DNA of 64,000 nucleotides from Acinetobacter seifertii (GTDB taxonomy: Bacteria; Pseudomonadota; Gammaproteobacteria; Pseudomonadales; Moraxellaceae): the NCBI RefSeq assembly GCF_000368065.1, contig NZ_KB851200.1:2101204-2165203 (forward strand). The letters run 5' to 3'. Positions 9,243 to 17,879 of the stretch are shown piece after piece; position 1 is the stretch's first letter; each line of letters begins with the position of its first letter. A program made the translations under genes and the position numbers. Below the pieces are notes generated by a model. The model was not told the DNA's origin. It did no database searches and worked only from the letters and a program-made list of their open reading frames with translations.

Positions 9243-10034
9243 TTAAATCTGTATTGCTTCTACACTGTTGCGACAAGCACGAATCACGCTAAGCGCAGCC
9301 AAAGTTGATGTTTTCGGGTTACTTGGCAACGGCACGCCCACCAGTTCAATGGTCATTTGCCCAAAGCCACCTTCTGCCACAATGGTGTGTTTGTTTTTGT
9401 TGATGGTTGGATCAACAGTTAACTCAACCATGGTTTCGTCCATACCAAGTCCTGCCAGTGCAATCGTTGCTGCAACGTTGGCATTGGCAGGAAATTTAGT
9501 CGCAGCTTCGCGGGCAGTTCCTGTAAAAAAGACCGTAGGTTCTGAAACATGGTCTAGATCGACCAATTGCTCTGCATAACTGCCCTTCCAGCTTTTTGGG
9601 CTTTTACAGCCTTTGTAAGTGACTTTTTGCAAACCACCTTCTTTAGCCGCAGAAATACCGTCAATGCCTGCGATAGCCCCTGCAAGTAAATGCAGATGTG
9701 CATCATTTTTTTCGGCAGTTTGCTTAAGCTGAACCAAAAATTCGCTATCAGCCAAAGTACCCACCGAAATCAGACCAATGGTCCAGCCTTTCGCTAAAAC
9801 TTTTTGAGCATGCTCTTTCACTGCTGCTTGACCTGCCACTTCAATGACATAGTCTGGCGTACCATCACATTGCTCAATATCTGAAATCACCTGAATCTCT
9901 GAAGAAACTTGTGACTGCACTTTTTCAATACTGCGAGATGGCACGACAATCCATTTGAGTTGCAGATCTTGGGGCAAATGGGCATACACTTCTGCTGCCA
10001 TTGCGCCAAAACCAATCATCATCAACTTTTTCAT
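9243..10034 (-). CDS. Aspartate-dehydrogenase-like NAD(P) oxidoreductase
   Basis: A 263-residue protein with the L-aspartate dehydrogenase architecture: an N-terminal Rossmann motif (IGFGAMAAEVYAHLP), a central AGAIAGIDGISAAKEGG block and the signature NANVAATIALAGLGMDET with GGFGQM near the end. The family makes or oxidises aspartate, or feeds NAD synthesis (NadX). Here it is embedded between a short-chain dehydrogenase and an aldehyde dehydrogenase in a catabolic operon and no NAD-synthesis genes adjoin it, so it may act on a pathway intermediate such as an imino or oxo acid. That role is inferred; the family assignment is solid. Confidence 0.8.
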   Translation of the reverse strand: MKKLMMIGFGAMAAEVYAHLPQDLQLKWIVVPSRSIEKVQSQVSSEIQVISDIEQCDGTPDYVIEVAGQAAVKEHAQKVLAKGWTIGLISVGTLADSEFLVQLKQTAEKNDAHLHLLAGAIAGIDGISAAKEGGLQKVTYKGCKSPKSWKGSYAEQLVDLDHVSEPTVFFTGTAREAATKFPANANVAATIALAGLGMDETMVELTVDPTINKNKHTIVAEGGFGQMTIELVGVPLPSNPKTSTLAALSVIRACRNSVEAIQI

Positions 10035-10049
10035 GACAGCACCTGATAT

Positions 10050-10844
10050 TTATAAATGTTTGTTAAAACCACCTGAGACATCTATTGCCGAACCTGTGGT
10101 ATAAGATGCCAATGGTGATGCCAAGAAAACTAAAGCACGTGCAGGCTCTTCTGGACGGCCTAAACGCTGCATTGGGATACCACGATTTTTTGCGATATTG
10201 CCTGTCCATTCTTCCCATGACAGATTTAAATCTGAACGGGTTTCATAACGGCGTTTCCACTGCGCAGATTCGACCATTCCGAGTAAAATCGAGTTCACGC
10301 GAACGCCATATTGAGTAAACTCATGTGCCAAAGAATGGGTTAAGTTCAACAGTGCAGCGCGTGCAGATGACGTCGCAATCATGTGTGGTTCTGGTTGCAA
10401 TGCCAGTAATGAGTTCACATTGGTAATTGAGGCATTTGCCGACTGTTTTAAGTCGTCAAGAAAAGCCCGTACCGGATGTAAAACACTGAAATATTTCAGC
10501 TCGATTTCTTTCATCCAGTCTTCATCTTGCGTATTTTCAAAATTTGAAACACGGCCTTGTCCAGCATTGTTAATGAGCATGTCTACATTGCCCAAATTGA
10601 GTTTGACGTCTTTAGCAAATTGCTGAACTTCTTCTTTTTTCAAAACATTACATGCTTTGGTAAAAATATTGGCATGTGGAAATTTTTCTAAAATATAGTG
10701 CTTTGAAGCATTTAAACGCTCTTCATCGCGACCACACCAAGCAACTTTTGCACCCTCTGCAACCAGTATTTCAACAGCAGCCAGCCCAATCCCAGATGAG
10801 CCACCGGTAACAACTGCAACTTTTCCTTCAACTTGGAAGCTCAT
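10050..10844 (-). CDS. SDR-family oxidoreductase with altered catalytic motif
   Basis: A 264-residue short-chain dehydrogenase/reductase. The cofactor motif TGGSSGIG (residues 13-20) and NNAG (92-95) are intact, and the C-terminal YTTGSAIDVSGGF is typical. The catalytic YxxxK, however, reads T158-SSA-R162 in the segment MIATSSARAALLN, so both tyrosine and lysine are replaced. The protein may bind NAD(P) without classical hydride transfer, or use another acid. It lies 15 bp from the neighbouring genes in the operon. The role in the pathway is unclear. Confidence 0.82.
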   Translation of the reverse strand: MSFQVEGKVAVVTGGSSGIGLAAVEILVAEGAKVAWCGRDEERLNASKHYILEKFPHANIFTKACNVLKKEEVQQFAKDVKLNLGNVDMLINNAGQGRVSNFENTQDEDWMKEIELKYFSVLHPVRAFLDDLKQSANASITNVNSLLALQPEPHMIATSSARAALLNLTHSLAHEFTQYGVRVNSILLGMVESAQWKRRYETRSDLNLSWEEWTGNIAKNRGIPMQRLGRPEEPARALVFLASPLASYTTGSAIDVSGGFNKHL

Positions 10845-10859
10845 AATCCTTAATCTCTC

Positions 10860-11684
10860 TTACGATTGTTCCTGAATCGTCAACATAATTTGGTTAAATG
10901 CTTGCGGTTGGTCGACATAACTTAAATGTCCTGCATCTTCTATGACGAAGGGCTGTTCCAACTGCAATTCCTGAGCAAGCTCTTGTATACCTAACGCAGG
11001 AGTGATTTGATCTTGCTGCCCTGCAATGACTGTGCATGGGACTTTTAAATCGGTTAAGTAATTACGTATTTCGTCATATGCCAGTAAGTACGATGCATGT
11101 GTGAAACCCTGTTGGGTCAACTGCTGCATCACCTCTGAAACTAAGGCTAAGGCTTGTGGCTCTTGTTTATAAATCAAATGAGGTCCACGGCTTTCGGCCA
11201 TTCCTTTAGCGCCTAGTTCTTTCAACATTTTTGGTCTTTTTTCAAAAACCTGAATTTGTGTTTGTTCATCGTGGCGTTGGTAGCCTTGAGCCAAGTTAGC
11301 AACAACTAAGTGCTTCACTCGCTCTGGGTAAAGTGCAGCAAATGCACTCGCCTGTAAGGCACCTAATGAGTGTCCTACCACAATTGCTTTTTCAATTTTT
11401 AAAGTATTGAATAACGCTGCCAAACGCTTTGCGTAATCGGTAGCATTCGGTTGATCCGTTAAAAGTTCATCTGATTTGCCATAGCCCGGTGCATCCCAGG
11501 CAATGACATGAAAATGATGAGACAGCACTTCAAGTTGGTTCACCCATGAAGCAGAACCTGAACTAATGCCATGCAACAGCACAAGGTACTCGCCCTGACC
11601 GGCTTCCCGATAAGCTTGTTGCTGACCTTGAACAGTCACGGTTTTCACTGGAAATTCTGCTAACTTTTCAATGAGTGTCATCAT
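10860..11684 (-). CDS. Alpha/beta hydrolase, meta-cleavage product hydrolase type
   Basis: A 274-residue alpha/beta hydrolase. The oxyanion region LLHGISSGSASW, nucleophile elbow GHSLGA, acidic residue in AGQQDQITP and histidine in EDAGHLSYVDQP are all present. The start at 11684 is supported by AAGGAAAG eight bases upstream. In a cluster with an extradiol dioxygenase the expected job is C-C bond hydrolysis of the ring-cleavage product, as in the BphD/CmtE group; the fold is certain, the reaction inferred. No 2-hydroxypentadienoate hydratase or aldolase follows, so downstream steps must lie elsewhere or differ. Confidence 0.82.
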   Translation of the reverse strand: MMTLIEKLAEFPVKTVTVQGQQQAYREAGQGEYLVLLHGISSGSASWVNQLEVLSHHFHVIAWDAPGYGKSDELLTDQPNATDYAKRLAALFNTLKIEKAIVVGHSLGALQASAFAALYPERVKHLVVANLAQGYQRHDEQTQIQVFEKRPKMLKELGAKGMAESRGPHLIYKQEPQALALVSEVMQQLTQQGFTHASYLLAYDEIRNYLTDLKVPCTVIAGQQDQITPALGIQELAQELQLEQPFVIEDAGHLSYVDQPQAFNQIMLTIQEQS

Positions 11685-11719
11685 TTTCAATTCTTTCCTT
11701 CATTCACTTCATCAAACAA

Positions 11720-12241
11720 TTAACGTTTGATTTGAGACAATGGATGCGCTGGTGGATAGTTCGGAATGGTTGGTTTACCTGTTCCCAACATCACACACAT
11801 CAAGGCATCTTCTTGACCTGGGTTAAACAAACCACGGTAGATTCCCGGTGGAATTGAAATCAGGTCACGCTCTTTTAAACGGGTCTCAAATTTTTCGCCG
11901 TTGTGCTCAATGAATAAATCAATTTCGCCACGAAGCATAAAGAACACTTCTTCAACATCGTGGTGAATGTGCAAAGGACCTTCACACTGTGCAGGCAAAA
12001 CCAGTGTGGAAAATGTGAAGTTTTCTGCTGGAACAGTGTTACCGTCATTTGCAACACCTGTTGCACCCGTACCCATGTAACGCATTTGTGCACGGCGATA
12101 CTTAGGGTCGTAATCTGCTTGGAACTTCAAAGCATCAAAGTCGTATTTACGTGTCTCAAAGCGAGCAATACGCGTATTTAACCAATCTTCTAAAGAAGCA
12201 CCCTCTGGTTGTGCCCACGATTCGAATTGTTGTGTAGTCAT
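11720..12241 (-). CDS. Cupin-domain protein
   Basis: A 173-residue single-domain cupin. Metal-binding residues are seen in motif 1 (GPLHIHHDVEEVFFMLRGE: two His, Glu) and the second motif begins at the PPGIYRGLFNPG segment. GGAG eight bases before the ATG supports the start. Stand-alone cupins in aromatic operons can be dioxygenases, isomerases or decarboxylases; the sequence does not decide among them. It lies between the MFS importer and the C-C hydrolase in the same operon. Confidence 0.78.
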   Translation of the reverse strand: MTTQQFESWAQPEGASLEDWLNTRIARFETRKYDFDALKFQADYDPKYRRAQMRYMGTGATGVANDGNTVPAENFTFSTLVLPAQCEGPLHIHHDVEEVFFMLRGEIDLFIEHNGEKFETRLKERDLISIPPGIYRGLFNPGQEDALMCVMLGTGKPTIPNYPPAHPLSQIKR

Positions 12242-12264
12242 TTTTAAAACTCCTATACAGTGAA

Positions 12265-13488
12265 TTAATAACGTTTTAAAAGAGGAACCAAGAACAAAGA
12301 CCCAATGACAGCGACAGCAGCCAAGAAGCTAATTCCTAAATTAAAACTATGTGTTTGCATCACGATGTAACCGATAAGAACAGGCGCAATTGCACTTGCA
12401 AAATTACCTAAACCGTTAAATATTCCACCCGCAGTCGCCCCTACATTTGAGGTGGTTACTCGGGCAAGCAAAGCGAATACTGCTGCTACTCCAAAACCCC
12501 ACGCCATCGCACTTAAAGACATGGCAGCAATAATCAATAATGGTTGAGTCATAATGACCATCACATACATGAAGATGCCCGCGAGTAATAAACCGCTAAA
12601 GACTTGAATTGCTCGGCGGCCTAACTTGTCAGATAAAAACGCACCGATGATTTCGCCAATTAACATGGCAATGAATGGAAAGCTTGAATACATCCCAAAC
12701 TCTTTGAGATTGAATCCTTTGTCTTGCATAAGATAAGAAGGAACCCAACTGTTTAAGCCCCACAAATACGTCATCAATGCAATGTTAAATAGACACACCA
12801 ACCAGAATGCACTGTTGCTTAAGAGCAATTTAGTATTGGCAATGTGACCTTTGAAATTGGTACGTTTACTCTCACCATCAATTTCGACAGTTTTCTTGAG
12901 CTGCAAGTTACGTAAACCAAAGACAATGCTGAAAATGGCAATGAGTGTTAAACCAGCCATAACAAAAAATGTGGTGTGCCAGTCATGGTGCGCTAAAACA
13001 TTTGCAGTGATCGGGAACCCAAGGAATGCACCAATCGGCGTTCCAAGTAAGAACATGGTAGAAGCACGTGCCTGTTGATGGTCTGTATAAGTCTGCTTAA
13101 CAATGGTATACGCCAAGGCAAATAGCGGGCCTTCTGCTAAACCGAGCAGTACACGTAAAATCAACATGCCTGAATAACTGGTGGTGAAGCCCATGCAAAA
13201 CATGAGTAAACCCCAAGAGGTCACACTCCAGAACAGCATTTTCTTTGGGTTAAAGATGTCACCCAAGAAGCTTAGAAAGACCGATGAAAAGCCATAAGCA
13301 AGCAAGAAACTTGTCATAAGCCATCCAAGCTTGGCCTTATCTTCAGCAATTCCCATTGCACTTTGAAAATGAGGATCTGAAAATAAAACCGCAATACTAA
13401 TCTTGTCGAAAAACGCCAGTACCACACACACCATAAGGACAAAAGCAGGTACCCAATGCTTTAATCCACTTTTTTCTTCATTACTCAT
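12265..13488 (-). CDS. MFS transporter of the aromatic operon
   Basis: A 407-residue, 12-helix MFS carrier resembling the anion:cation symporter/aromatic acid importers: helix 1 contains AFFDKISIAVLFSD, the 2-3 loop reads GDIFNPKKMLFW, helix 4 RVLLGLAEGPLFALAYTIV and the central loop SDKLGRRAIQ. It sits within the operon with only 23 bp to the cupin gene and is the likely inner-membrane uptake partner of the porin at 4732-5928. Substrate unknown; probably the aromatic acid used by this locus. Confidence 0.85.
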   Translation of the reverse strand: MSNEEKSGLKHWVPAFVLMVCVVLAFFDKISIAVLFSDPHFQSAMGIAEDKAKLGWLMTSFLLAYGFSSVFLSFLGDIFNPKKMLFWSVTSWGLLMFCMGFTTSYSGMLILRVLLGLAEGPLFALAYTIVKQTYTDHQQARASTMFLLGTPIGAFLGFPITANVLAHHDWHTTFFVMAGLTLIAIFSIVFGLRNLQLKKTVEIDGESKRTNFKGHIANTKLLLSNSAFWLVCLFNIALMTYLWGLNSWVPSYLMQDKGFNLKEFGMYSSFPFIAMLIGEIIGAFLSDKLGRRAIQVFSGLLLAGIFMYVMVIMTQPLLIIAAMSLSAMAWGFGVAAVFALLARVTTSNVGATAGGIFNGLGNFASAIAPVLIGYIVMQTHSFNLGISFLAAVAVIGSLFLVPLLKRY

Positions 13489-13530
13489 GTGTCATTCCTT
13501 CGATTTGGTAATGAGAACCAGATTTAATGT

Positions 13531-14742
13531 TTACGGTTTTAACTTCATGACATTAAATTCAGAATCTGCTAACAGTTTTGGATCTAAAATGGTGTTGGCT
13601 TGCATCCAACGTTTTGCCAGTTTGACCAGTTTCGAATCATTAATGGCAATCATGTTCAGCAAACGATTTTCATGATCCAGATATAAATAGCTCACCTGAT
13701 CATCACCGCCTTGGCGAATCACCAACTCTTTTGTTTGTTCAGGCTGATAAGTCCCTAAAATTTGAATATTGAAGTGATATTGATCAGACCAAAGCCATGG
13801 AATATCGCTATATTCAGTTTCAATTCCGAGCATCGATTTCGCAGCGGCAATCGCCTGATTTTGTGCATTTGCCCAAGACTGAATGCAATAACCCAAGCCT
13901 GGATGAATCGCGACATCACCTGCGGCATAAATGTTTTGATCTGAGGTTTGCCCAAAACAATTCACCACAATGCCATCTTTCACATCGAGACCAGCGTGCA
14001 CACCTAACTCTTTGGCAATTTCAGCACCAGCACCTACTACAACACAGTCAAATAACTGACTATTTTGAGGATGATTCACCACTTCAACTTTTTGATTAGG
14101 TGCTTCAACCAAATGAAGGCTCTTACTGTCTAAGTGAATTTTTGTGCCTTGGGTCTCATGCATATTTTTTAAAAATGTAGAAACTTCCGGACTCACACTT
14201 CTTGCACATAAACGGTCACCATATTCAAAAATATGAACATCTTTACCTTGCTTACGTGCAGTTGCAGCAATTTCTAAACCAATCCAGCCACCGCCAATTA
14301 CAGCGACATTTTTTGCATTCTTTAAAATTTCAGCCAAACGTTCACAGTCTTGCACATTGCGTAAAGTCACAACATTTGGAATGAACTGCCATGTATTGAC
14401 CGGTACACGTGCACGGCTTCCGGTTGCAATCAACAATTTGTCATACGGCAAAACTTGGCCACTTTCTAAATGAACCTGTTTTTGCTCACGATCAACTTTT
14501 GTCGCAATTTCTGGTTTATGCCATTGAACGTTGAACTCTTGAACCTGTTCAGGTGAGAACAGATTCAAACTTTCATAAGTAGCTTCTTTTGAAAGTACTT
14601 GCTTAGACAGTGGTGGACGCTCGTAAAACACCTGGTCTTCATTTGAAACCACGTGAATTTCGCCCACATAACCATTTTGGCGTAAGGTACTTACTGCCCA
14701 ACCCGCTGCCTGTCCGGCACCTACAATTACGATCTTTTCCAT
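13531..14742 (-). CDS. Ferredoxin-NAD(P) reductase, aromatic oxygenase electron transfer
   Basis: A 403-residue pyridine-nucleotide-disulphide-type reductase: FAD motif IVGAGQAAGWAVSTLR at the N-terminus, NAD(P) motif VIGGGWIGLEIAA near residue 150, and the FAD motif YAAGDVAIHP around residue 275. It matches the BphA4/CamA class that passes electrons from NADH to a Rieske ferredoxin. The second ATG (14742) is chosen because AAGGA lies eight bases upstream; the first, 14748, is only two bases from it. Partner proteins in the same operon are the Rieske ferredoxin (17880) and oxygenase (16469). Confidence 0.88.
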   Translation of the reverse strand: MEKIVIVGAGQAAGWAVSTLRQNGYVGEIHVVSNEDQVFYERPPLSKQVLSKEATYESLNLFSPEQVQEFNVQWHKPEIATKVDREQKQVHLESGQVLPYDKLLIATGSRARVPVNTWQFIPNVVTLRNVQDCERLAEILKNAKNVAVIGGGWIGLEIAATARKQGKDVHIFEYGDRLCARSVSPEVSTFLKNMHETQGTKIHLDSKSLHLVEAPNQKVEVVNHPQNSQLFDCVVVGAGAEIAKELGVHAGLDVKDGIVVNCFGQTSDQNIYAAGDVAIHPGLGYCIQSWANAQNQAIAAAKSMLGIETEYSDIPWLWSDQYHFNIQILGTYQPEQTKELVIRQGGDDQVSYLYLDHENRLLNMIAINDSKLVKLAKRWMQANTILDPKLLADSEFNVMKLKP

Positions 14743-14770
14743 AGCCATCTTCCTTGTTCAGCCATACCTG

Positions 14771-15700
14771 TTAAACAGGCTTCACCTGACGGCGGGTTGT
14801 GTCATCAAGACCACCTTCAATCGCCCATTCGGTGAAAAGCTCTAGACGATGCTCTTCTACACGTGGCTGCCATTCTTCTGTCAAATAATCATCGTTGGTG
14901 TAATATTCAAATGCACCACCCAATGGTGAGTTGACGTACCAGAAATAAGCAGAAGAAATTGGGTGACGTCCCGGTCCAATAAAGGTTGACCATTCCGAAC
15001 GATTCATATTTAAACCGCCCCCAATCACCTCATGGATATCACGTACTACAAACGCAACGTGATTTAAGCCAGCAGGTTTATTTGGAACACTCAGCAAGAA
15101 TAAATCATGGTGATAACCTTCACCGCGGCAACGTAAAAAAGCACCGCGATTTTTGTAAGCATCCGATAAATGAAAGCCTACTTTTTCAATATAGAAGTTT
15201 TCAGTTGTTGCCAAATCCGGTGTAAAGAACACCACGTGTCCAATCGCAACAGGCTGACCTTTTTCATAGACAGGACTTGCTGCATTAACACGTTGAATGT
15301 TGCCGTACTGGTTAATACCTTCCGTTTTGAGCTCAGAGACATCTTTAACAAAACTTTGTTCAAAACGAATCGTCATGCCATTTGGGTCAAGACACTGAAC
15401 TGTATGTTCAGAACGTTTAAAACCTTCTACATCAGCCAAACGAGTTACCAAGTCTTCAAGGTCTTGAGAATTATCAACACCCCAAGTGACTTCACGTAAA
15501 GTTGAGCCTTGTTCAATCGCAGGTGGCAAACGATCATCATCACAATTAAATAGATAAATCTTGCTGCCATTTTGAGTTTGGTATAAATCTGTACCTTCAA
15601 TATCCGAAGTACTTTGGCTTAAACCAAAATCTGCTAGAAACTTGTTTGAAGCGGCTCTATCCTCAACTCCAAACTTTAAAATCTCGATCCCTGTAATCAT
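14771..15700 (-). CDS. Extradiol ring-cleavage dioxygenase, VOC family
   Basis: A 309-residue two-module vicinal-oxygen-chelate protein of the catechol 2,3-dioxygenase/2,3-dihydroxybiphenyl dioxygenase group. The expected Fe(II) ligands can be seen in the second module: His in AIGHVVFFTPD, His in GLNHVAFVV and Glu in GGAFEYYTND. The first module is degenerate, as is normal. It should open the ring of a catecholic intermediate by meta cleavage. It lies between the SDR and the reductase in the operon, matching the order dihydroxylation, dehydrogenation, cleavage. The exact catechol is unknown. Confidence 0.85.
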   Translation of the reverse strand: MITGIEILKFGVEDRAASNKFLADFGLSQSTSDIEGTDLYQTQNGSKIYLFNCDDDRLPPAIEQGSTLREVTWGVDNSQDLEDLVTRLADVEGFKRSEHTVQCLDPNGMTIRFEQSFVKDVSELKTEGINQYGNIQRVNAASPVYEKGQPVAIGHVVFFTPDLATTENFYIEKVGFHLSDAYKNRGAFLRCRGEGYHHDLFLLSVPNKPAGLNHVAFVVRDIHEVIGGGLNMNRSEWSTFIGPGRHPISSAYFWYVNSPLGGAFEYYTNDDYLTEEWQPRVEEHRLELFTEWAIEGGLDDTTRRQVKPV

Positions 15701-15711
15701 TTGACTACTCC

Positions 15712-16476
15712 TTAGTTAAAGACAAAACCGCCATTGACCGGAATATTTTGACCTGTCACAAAAGAGGACAAATCCGACAGTAGATACAATGCTGTTCCAT
15801 TTAAATCTTGTGGAAGTTGCTGACGTTGAATCGCTCTTCCATTGACATATAAATCGTGACGTTCTTGAGGCACATACTCGGTTGCTTCAACCAGAGTAAG
15901 TCCCGGTGACAATGTGTTGACACAGATATTAGATTGTCCCAACTCTCTTGCCATTGAACGCGTCATGGCAACAATTGCACCTTTACTTGCAACATAAGCC
16001 ATCAGGTTTGGTGCGCCCCAAAGTGCTGTATCGGAAGCAACATTAATGATCTTACCTGCAGCCGATTGCTTTAAATGGGGAACACATGCCTTACTGATGA
16101 GCCATGTGCCTTTCACATTAATATTCATGACCCGATCCCAAAGTTCAGGATCGTAATCAATCATATTTTTTCCACCCACATTGGTTGCCAGTGCCGCGCA
16201 GTTCACAAGGCCATCTAGTCCTTGGAGTACGTCAGCACTTTTTGCAACCGCATTTTCAATAGAGTCTGCATTGGCAAGGTCAACGGTAACAGCATGAACA
16301 TTCAGTCCTTGTTTTTGCAAAGCTTGTGCTTCTTGTTGTACCAAGTCAGATAAAATATCTGCCATCACAACCTCAGCACCAGCCTCGGCAATAGCTTGAG
16401 CAAAATCTCGGCCTAAACCACGTGCAGCACCAGTCACTAAAACTTTTTTGCCTTGCAACAACGCTACATTAGCCAT
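15712..16476 (-). CDS. SDR oxidoreductase, probable cis-dihydrodiol dehydrogenase
   Basis: A 254-residue classical SDR with TGAARGLG at the cofactor site, the catalytic serine in NVASDTALW and a canonical YVASK. Start set at the ATG at 16476, which gives the usual MANVALLQGKKVLVTGA N-terminus; a longer frame opens at 16512 deep inside the oxygenase gene. The 8-bp overlap with the Rieske oxygenase gene suggests translational coupling, and the position suggests re-aromatisation of the cis-dihydrodiol to a catechol. Function is inferred from context; the family is certain. Confidence 0.85.
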   Translation of the reverse strand: MANVALLQGKKVLVTGAARGLGRDFAQAIAEAGAEVVMADILSDLVQQEAQALQKQGLNVHAVTVDLANADSIENAVAKSADVLQGLDGLVNCAALATNVGGKNMIDYDPELWDRVMNINVKGTWLISKACVPHLKQSAAGKIINVASDTALWGAPNLMAYVASKGAIVAMTRSMARELGQSNICVNTLSPGLTLVEATEYVPQERHDLYVNGRAIQRQQLPQDLNGTALYLLSDLSSFVTGQNIPVNGGFVFN

Positions 16477-17536
16477 GAGCTTCTTCCTGCATCTCAATAC
16501 GGTTTGATGCATTTAGCGCAGCAATTTTCTTTAATTGCTTTTCAGCTTCTTTTTTCATTAAACGACGTAAACGAGCAAGGCCAACATCGTGTTGATAGAG
16601 GAATTCTTGTTCACGTGCATTTGGCGCAAGATTTTCTAAAATAATTCGGTCTTGTTCCAATACATCCCAATGCAACTGCTCTAAATGATTGCGATACAAG
16701 AAGCGCCATACATTACGTTGCCAGCCACTCACCTTACGGCAGCGCCAGAAAAATACGCGGGTATTGTTAGCATCAATTGGCGTTGCATAGCCCACGATCC
16801 AGAACTCACCACCTGGGCCAAATTGTTTGCGGTATGGAATTGACAGACGTAACCAGCTCGCACCTGTTGAACCATATTCAACCCAATCGAAGTTCACACC
16901 TAATTGACCTTCTTTTTCAAAAATAAAACCATTATCGGTGGTGCGATGTTTCATCTCTGCGGTACGATCACCATCTGCCATCGAGTGCGATGTCGCATGT
17001 AAATAACTACCATGCATTGGGTCCATCACGTTATCAATCGCGTATTGATGGTTTACTTTCCAGTCTGCTTGGCAAAGGAAGGCACTCCACTCTTCACTGG
17101 CAAGTTGCTCTGGGAACTCAAGCGGTGCTGGTTGTTCATTTGCATCAATACCAAACCAGATGAAGATTGCACCATGCTGCTCAATTACTGGATAGTTCTT
17201 TAAGCATTTAGTTCCAGTCATTGGACATTCATGAACTGCTGGCACATCGGCAACCACACCATCAGCACGAACTTCAACACCGTGATACCAACAAGCAACT
17301 CGGTCACCCAAGTTCCAACCGAGGGAAAGACGAGCGCCGCGATGCGGACAGCGATCTTCAAGTGCATGAACCTGCCCTTCAGCATCACGCCAAACCACAA
17401 TGTTTTCGCCTAAACGGGTAATTCCGACCGGATTAGCAGCGACTTCCCAACTTGCCAAAACCGGATGCCATTGGTCACGTAAACCAAGTTCTAAATATTC
17501 TTCAGCACTTTGTGAAGTTGATACGATTGCGTTCAT
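16469..17536 (-). CDS. Rieske non-haem iron oxygenase, catalytic (alpha) subunit
   Basis: A 355-residue ring-hydroxylating oxygenase. The N-terminal Rieske domain carries CPHRGARLSLG and CWYHG, the Cys/His ligands of the [2Fe-2S] cluster. The catalytic domain has DNVMDPMHGSYLH, whose two histidines (HxxxxH) bind the mononuclear iron and whose aspartate bridges subunits. No beta-subunit gene is adjacent, so it belongs to the alpha-only type (phthalate or carnitine/dicamba oxygenase-like). Electrons should come through the ferredoxin (17880) and reductase (13531) in the same operon. Substrate not identified. Confidence 0.9.
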   Translation of the reverse strand: MNAIVSTSQSAEEYLELGLRDQWHPVLASWEVAANPVGITRLGENIVVWRDAEGQVHALEDRCPHRGARLSLGWNLGDRVACWYHGVEVRADGVVADVPAVHECPMTGTKCLKNYPVIEQHGAIFIWFGIDANEQPAPLEFPEQLASEEWSAFLCQADWKVNHQYAIDNVMDPMHGSYLHATSHSMADGDRTAEMKHRTTDNGFIFEKEGQLGVNFDWVEYGSTGASWLRLSIPYRKQFGPGGEFWIVGYATPIDANNTRVFFWRCRKVSGWQRNVWRFLYRNHLEQLHWDVLEQDRIILENLAPNAREQEFLYQHDVGLARLRRLMKKEAEKQLKKIAALNASNRIEMQEEAHG

Positions 17537-17552
17537 TTTATTCTTCCCTGAA

Positions 17553-17852
17553 TCAATAACCTAAACGTTGCATTTCTTCTGTAAAGCTTGCAGAAGTCCA
17601 TTCATCACCAGATTCACAGCGGAAACCCTGTTGATTAAGTGCAGAAACAACATCATCTAGCGCTGTTGCACCCGCAGAAAATGCTTGAATTAAGTTCTTT
17701 ACAAAATCTTGCTCGTAGAGAGTCGGTTCTTTATAACGTGTCTGCCAAACCAACAATTCAGATTGACCAGGAATTTGAATATTGTTGATACCTGCTTCGG
17801 TTGCTGGCGTTGCATGAATCCAGCTTGCTAACCTTTCATTAAATGTCTTCAT
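17553..17852 (-). CDS. Small protein, recombinase-like helix-turn-helix type
   Basis: A 99-residue protein whose second half (YEQDFVKNLIQAFSAGATAL then DDVVSALNQQGFRCESGDEW, ending in EEMQRLGY) looks like the short HTH domain found at the end of serine recombinases, where a rule for minimal codon insertion reads DVVxxLNxxG. It has no catalytic domain. It lies 16 bp upstream of the Rieske oxygenase and 27 bp downstream of the ferredoxin, so it is cotranscribed with them. It may be a subunit or assembly partner of the oxygenase, not a DNA recombinase. The assignment is from memory of the domain and is moderate. Confidence 0.6.
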   Translation of the reverse strand: MKTFNERLASWIHATPATEAGINNIQIPGQSELLVWQTRYKEPTLYEQDFVKNLIQAFSAGATALDDVVSALNQQGFRCESGDEWTSASFTEEMQRLGY

Positions 17853-17879
17853 TGTTCTGCTTCCTTGTACATGTGAGGA

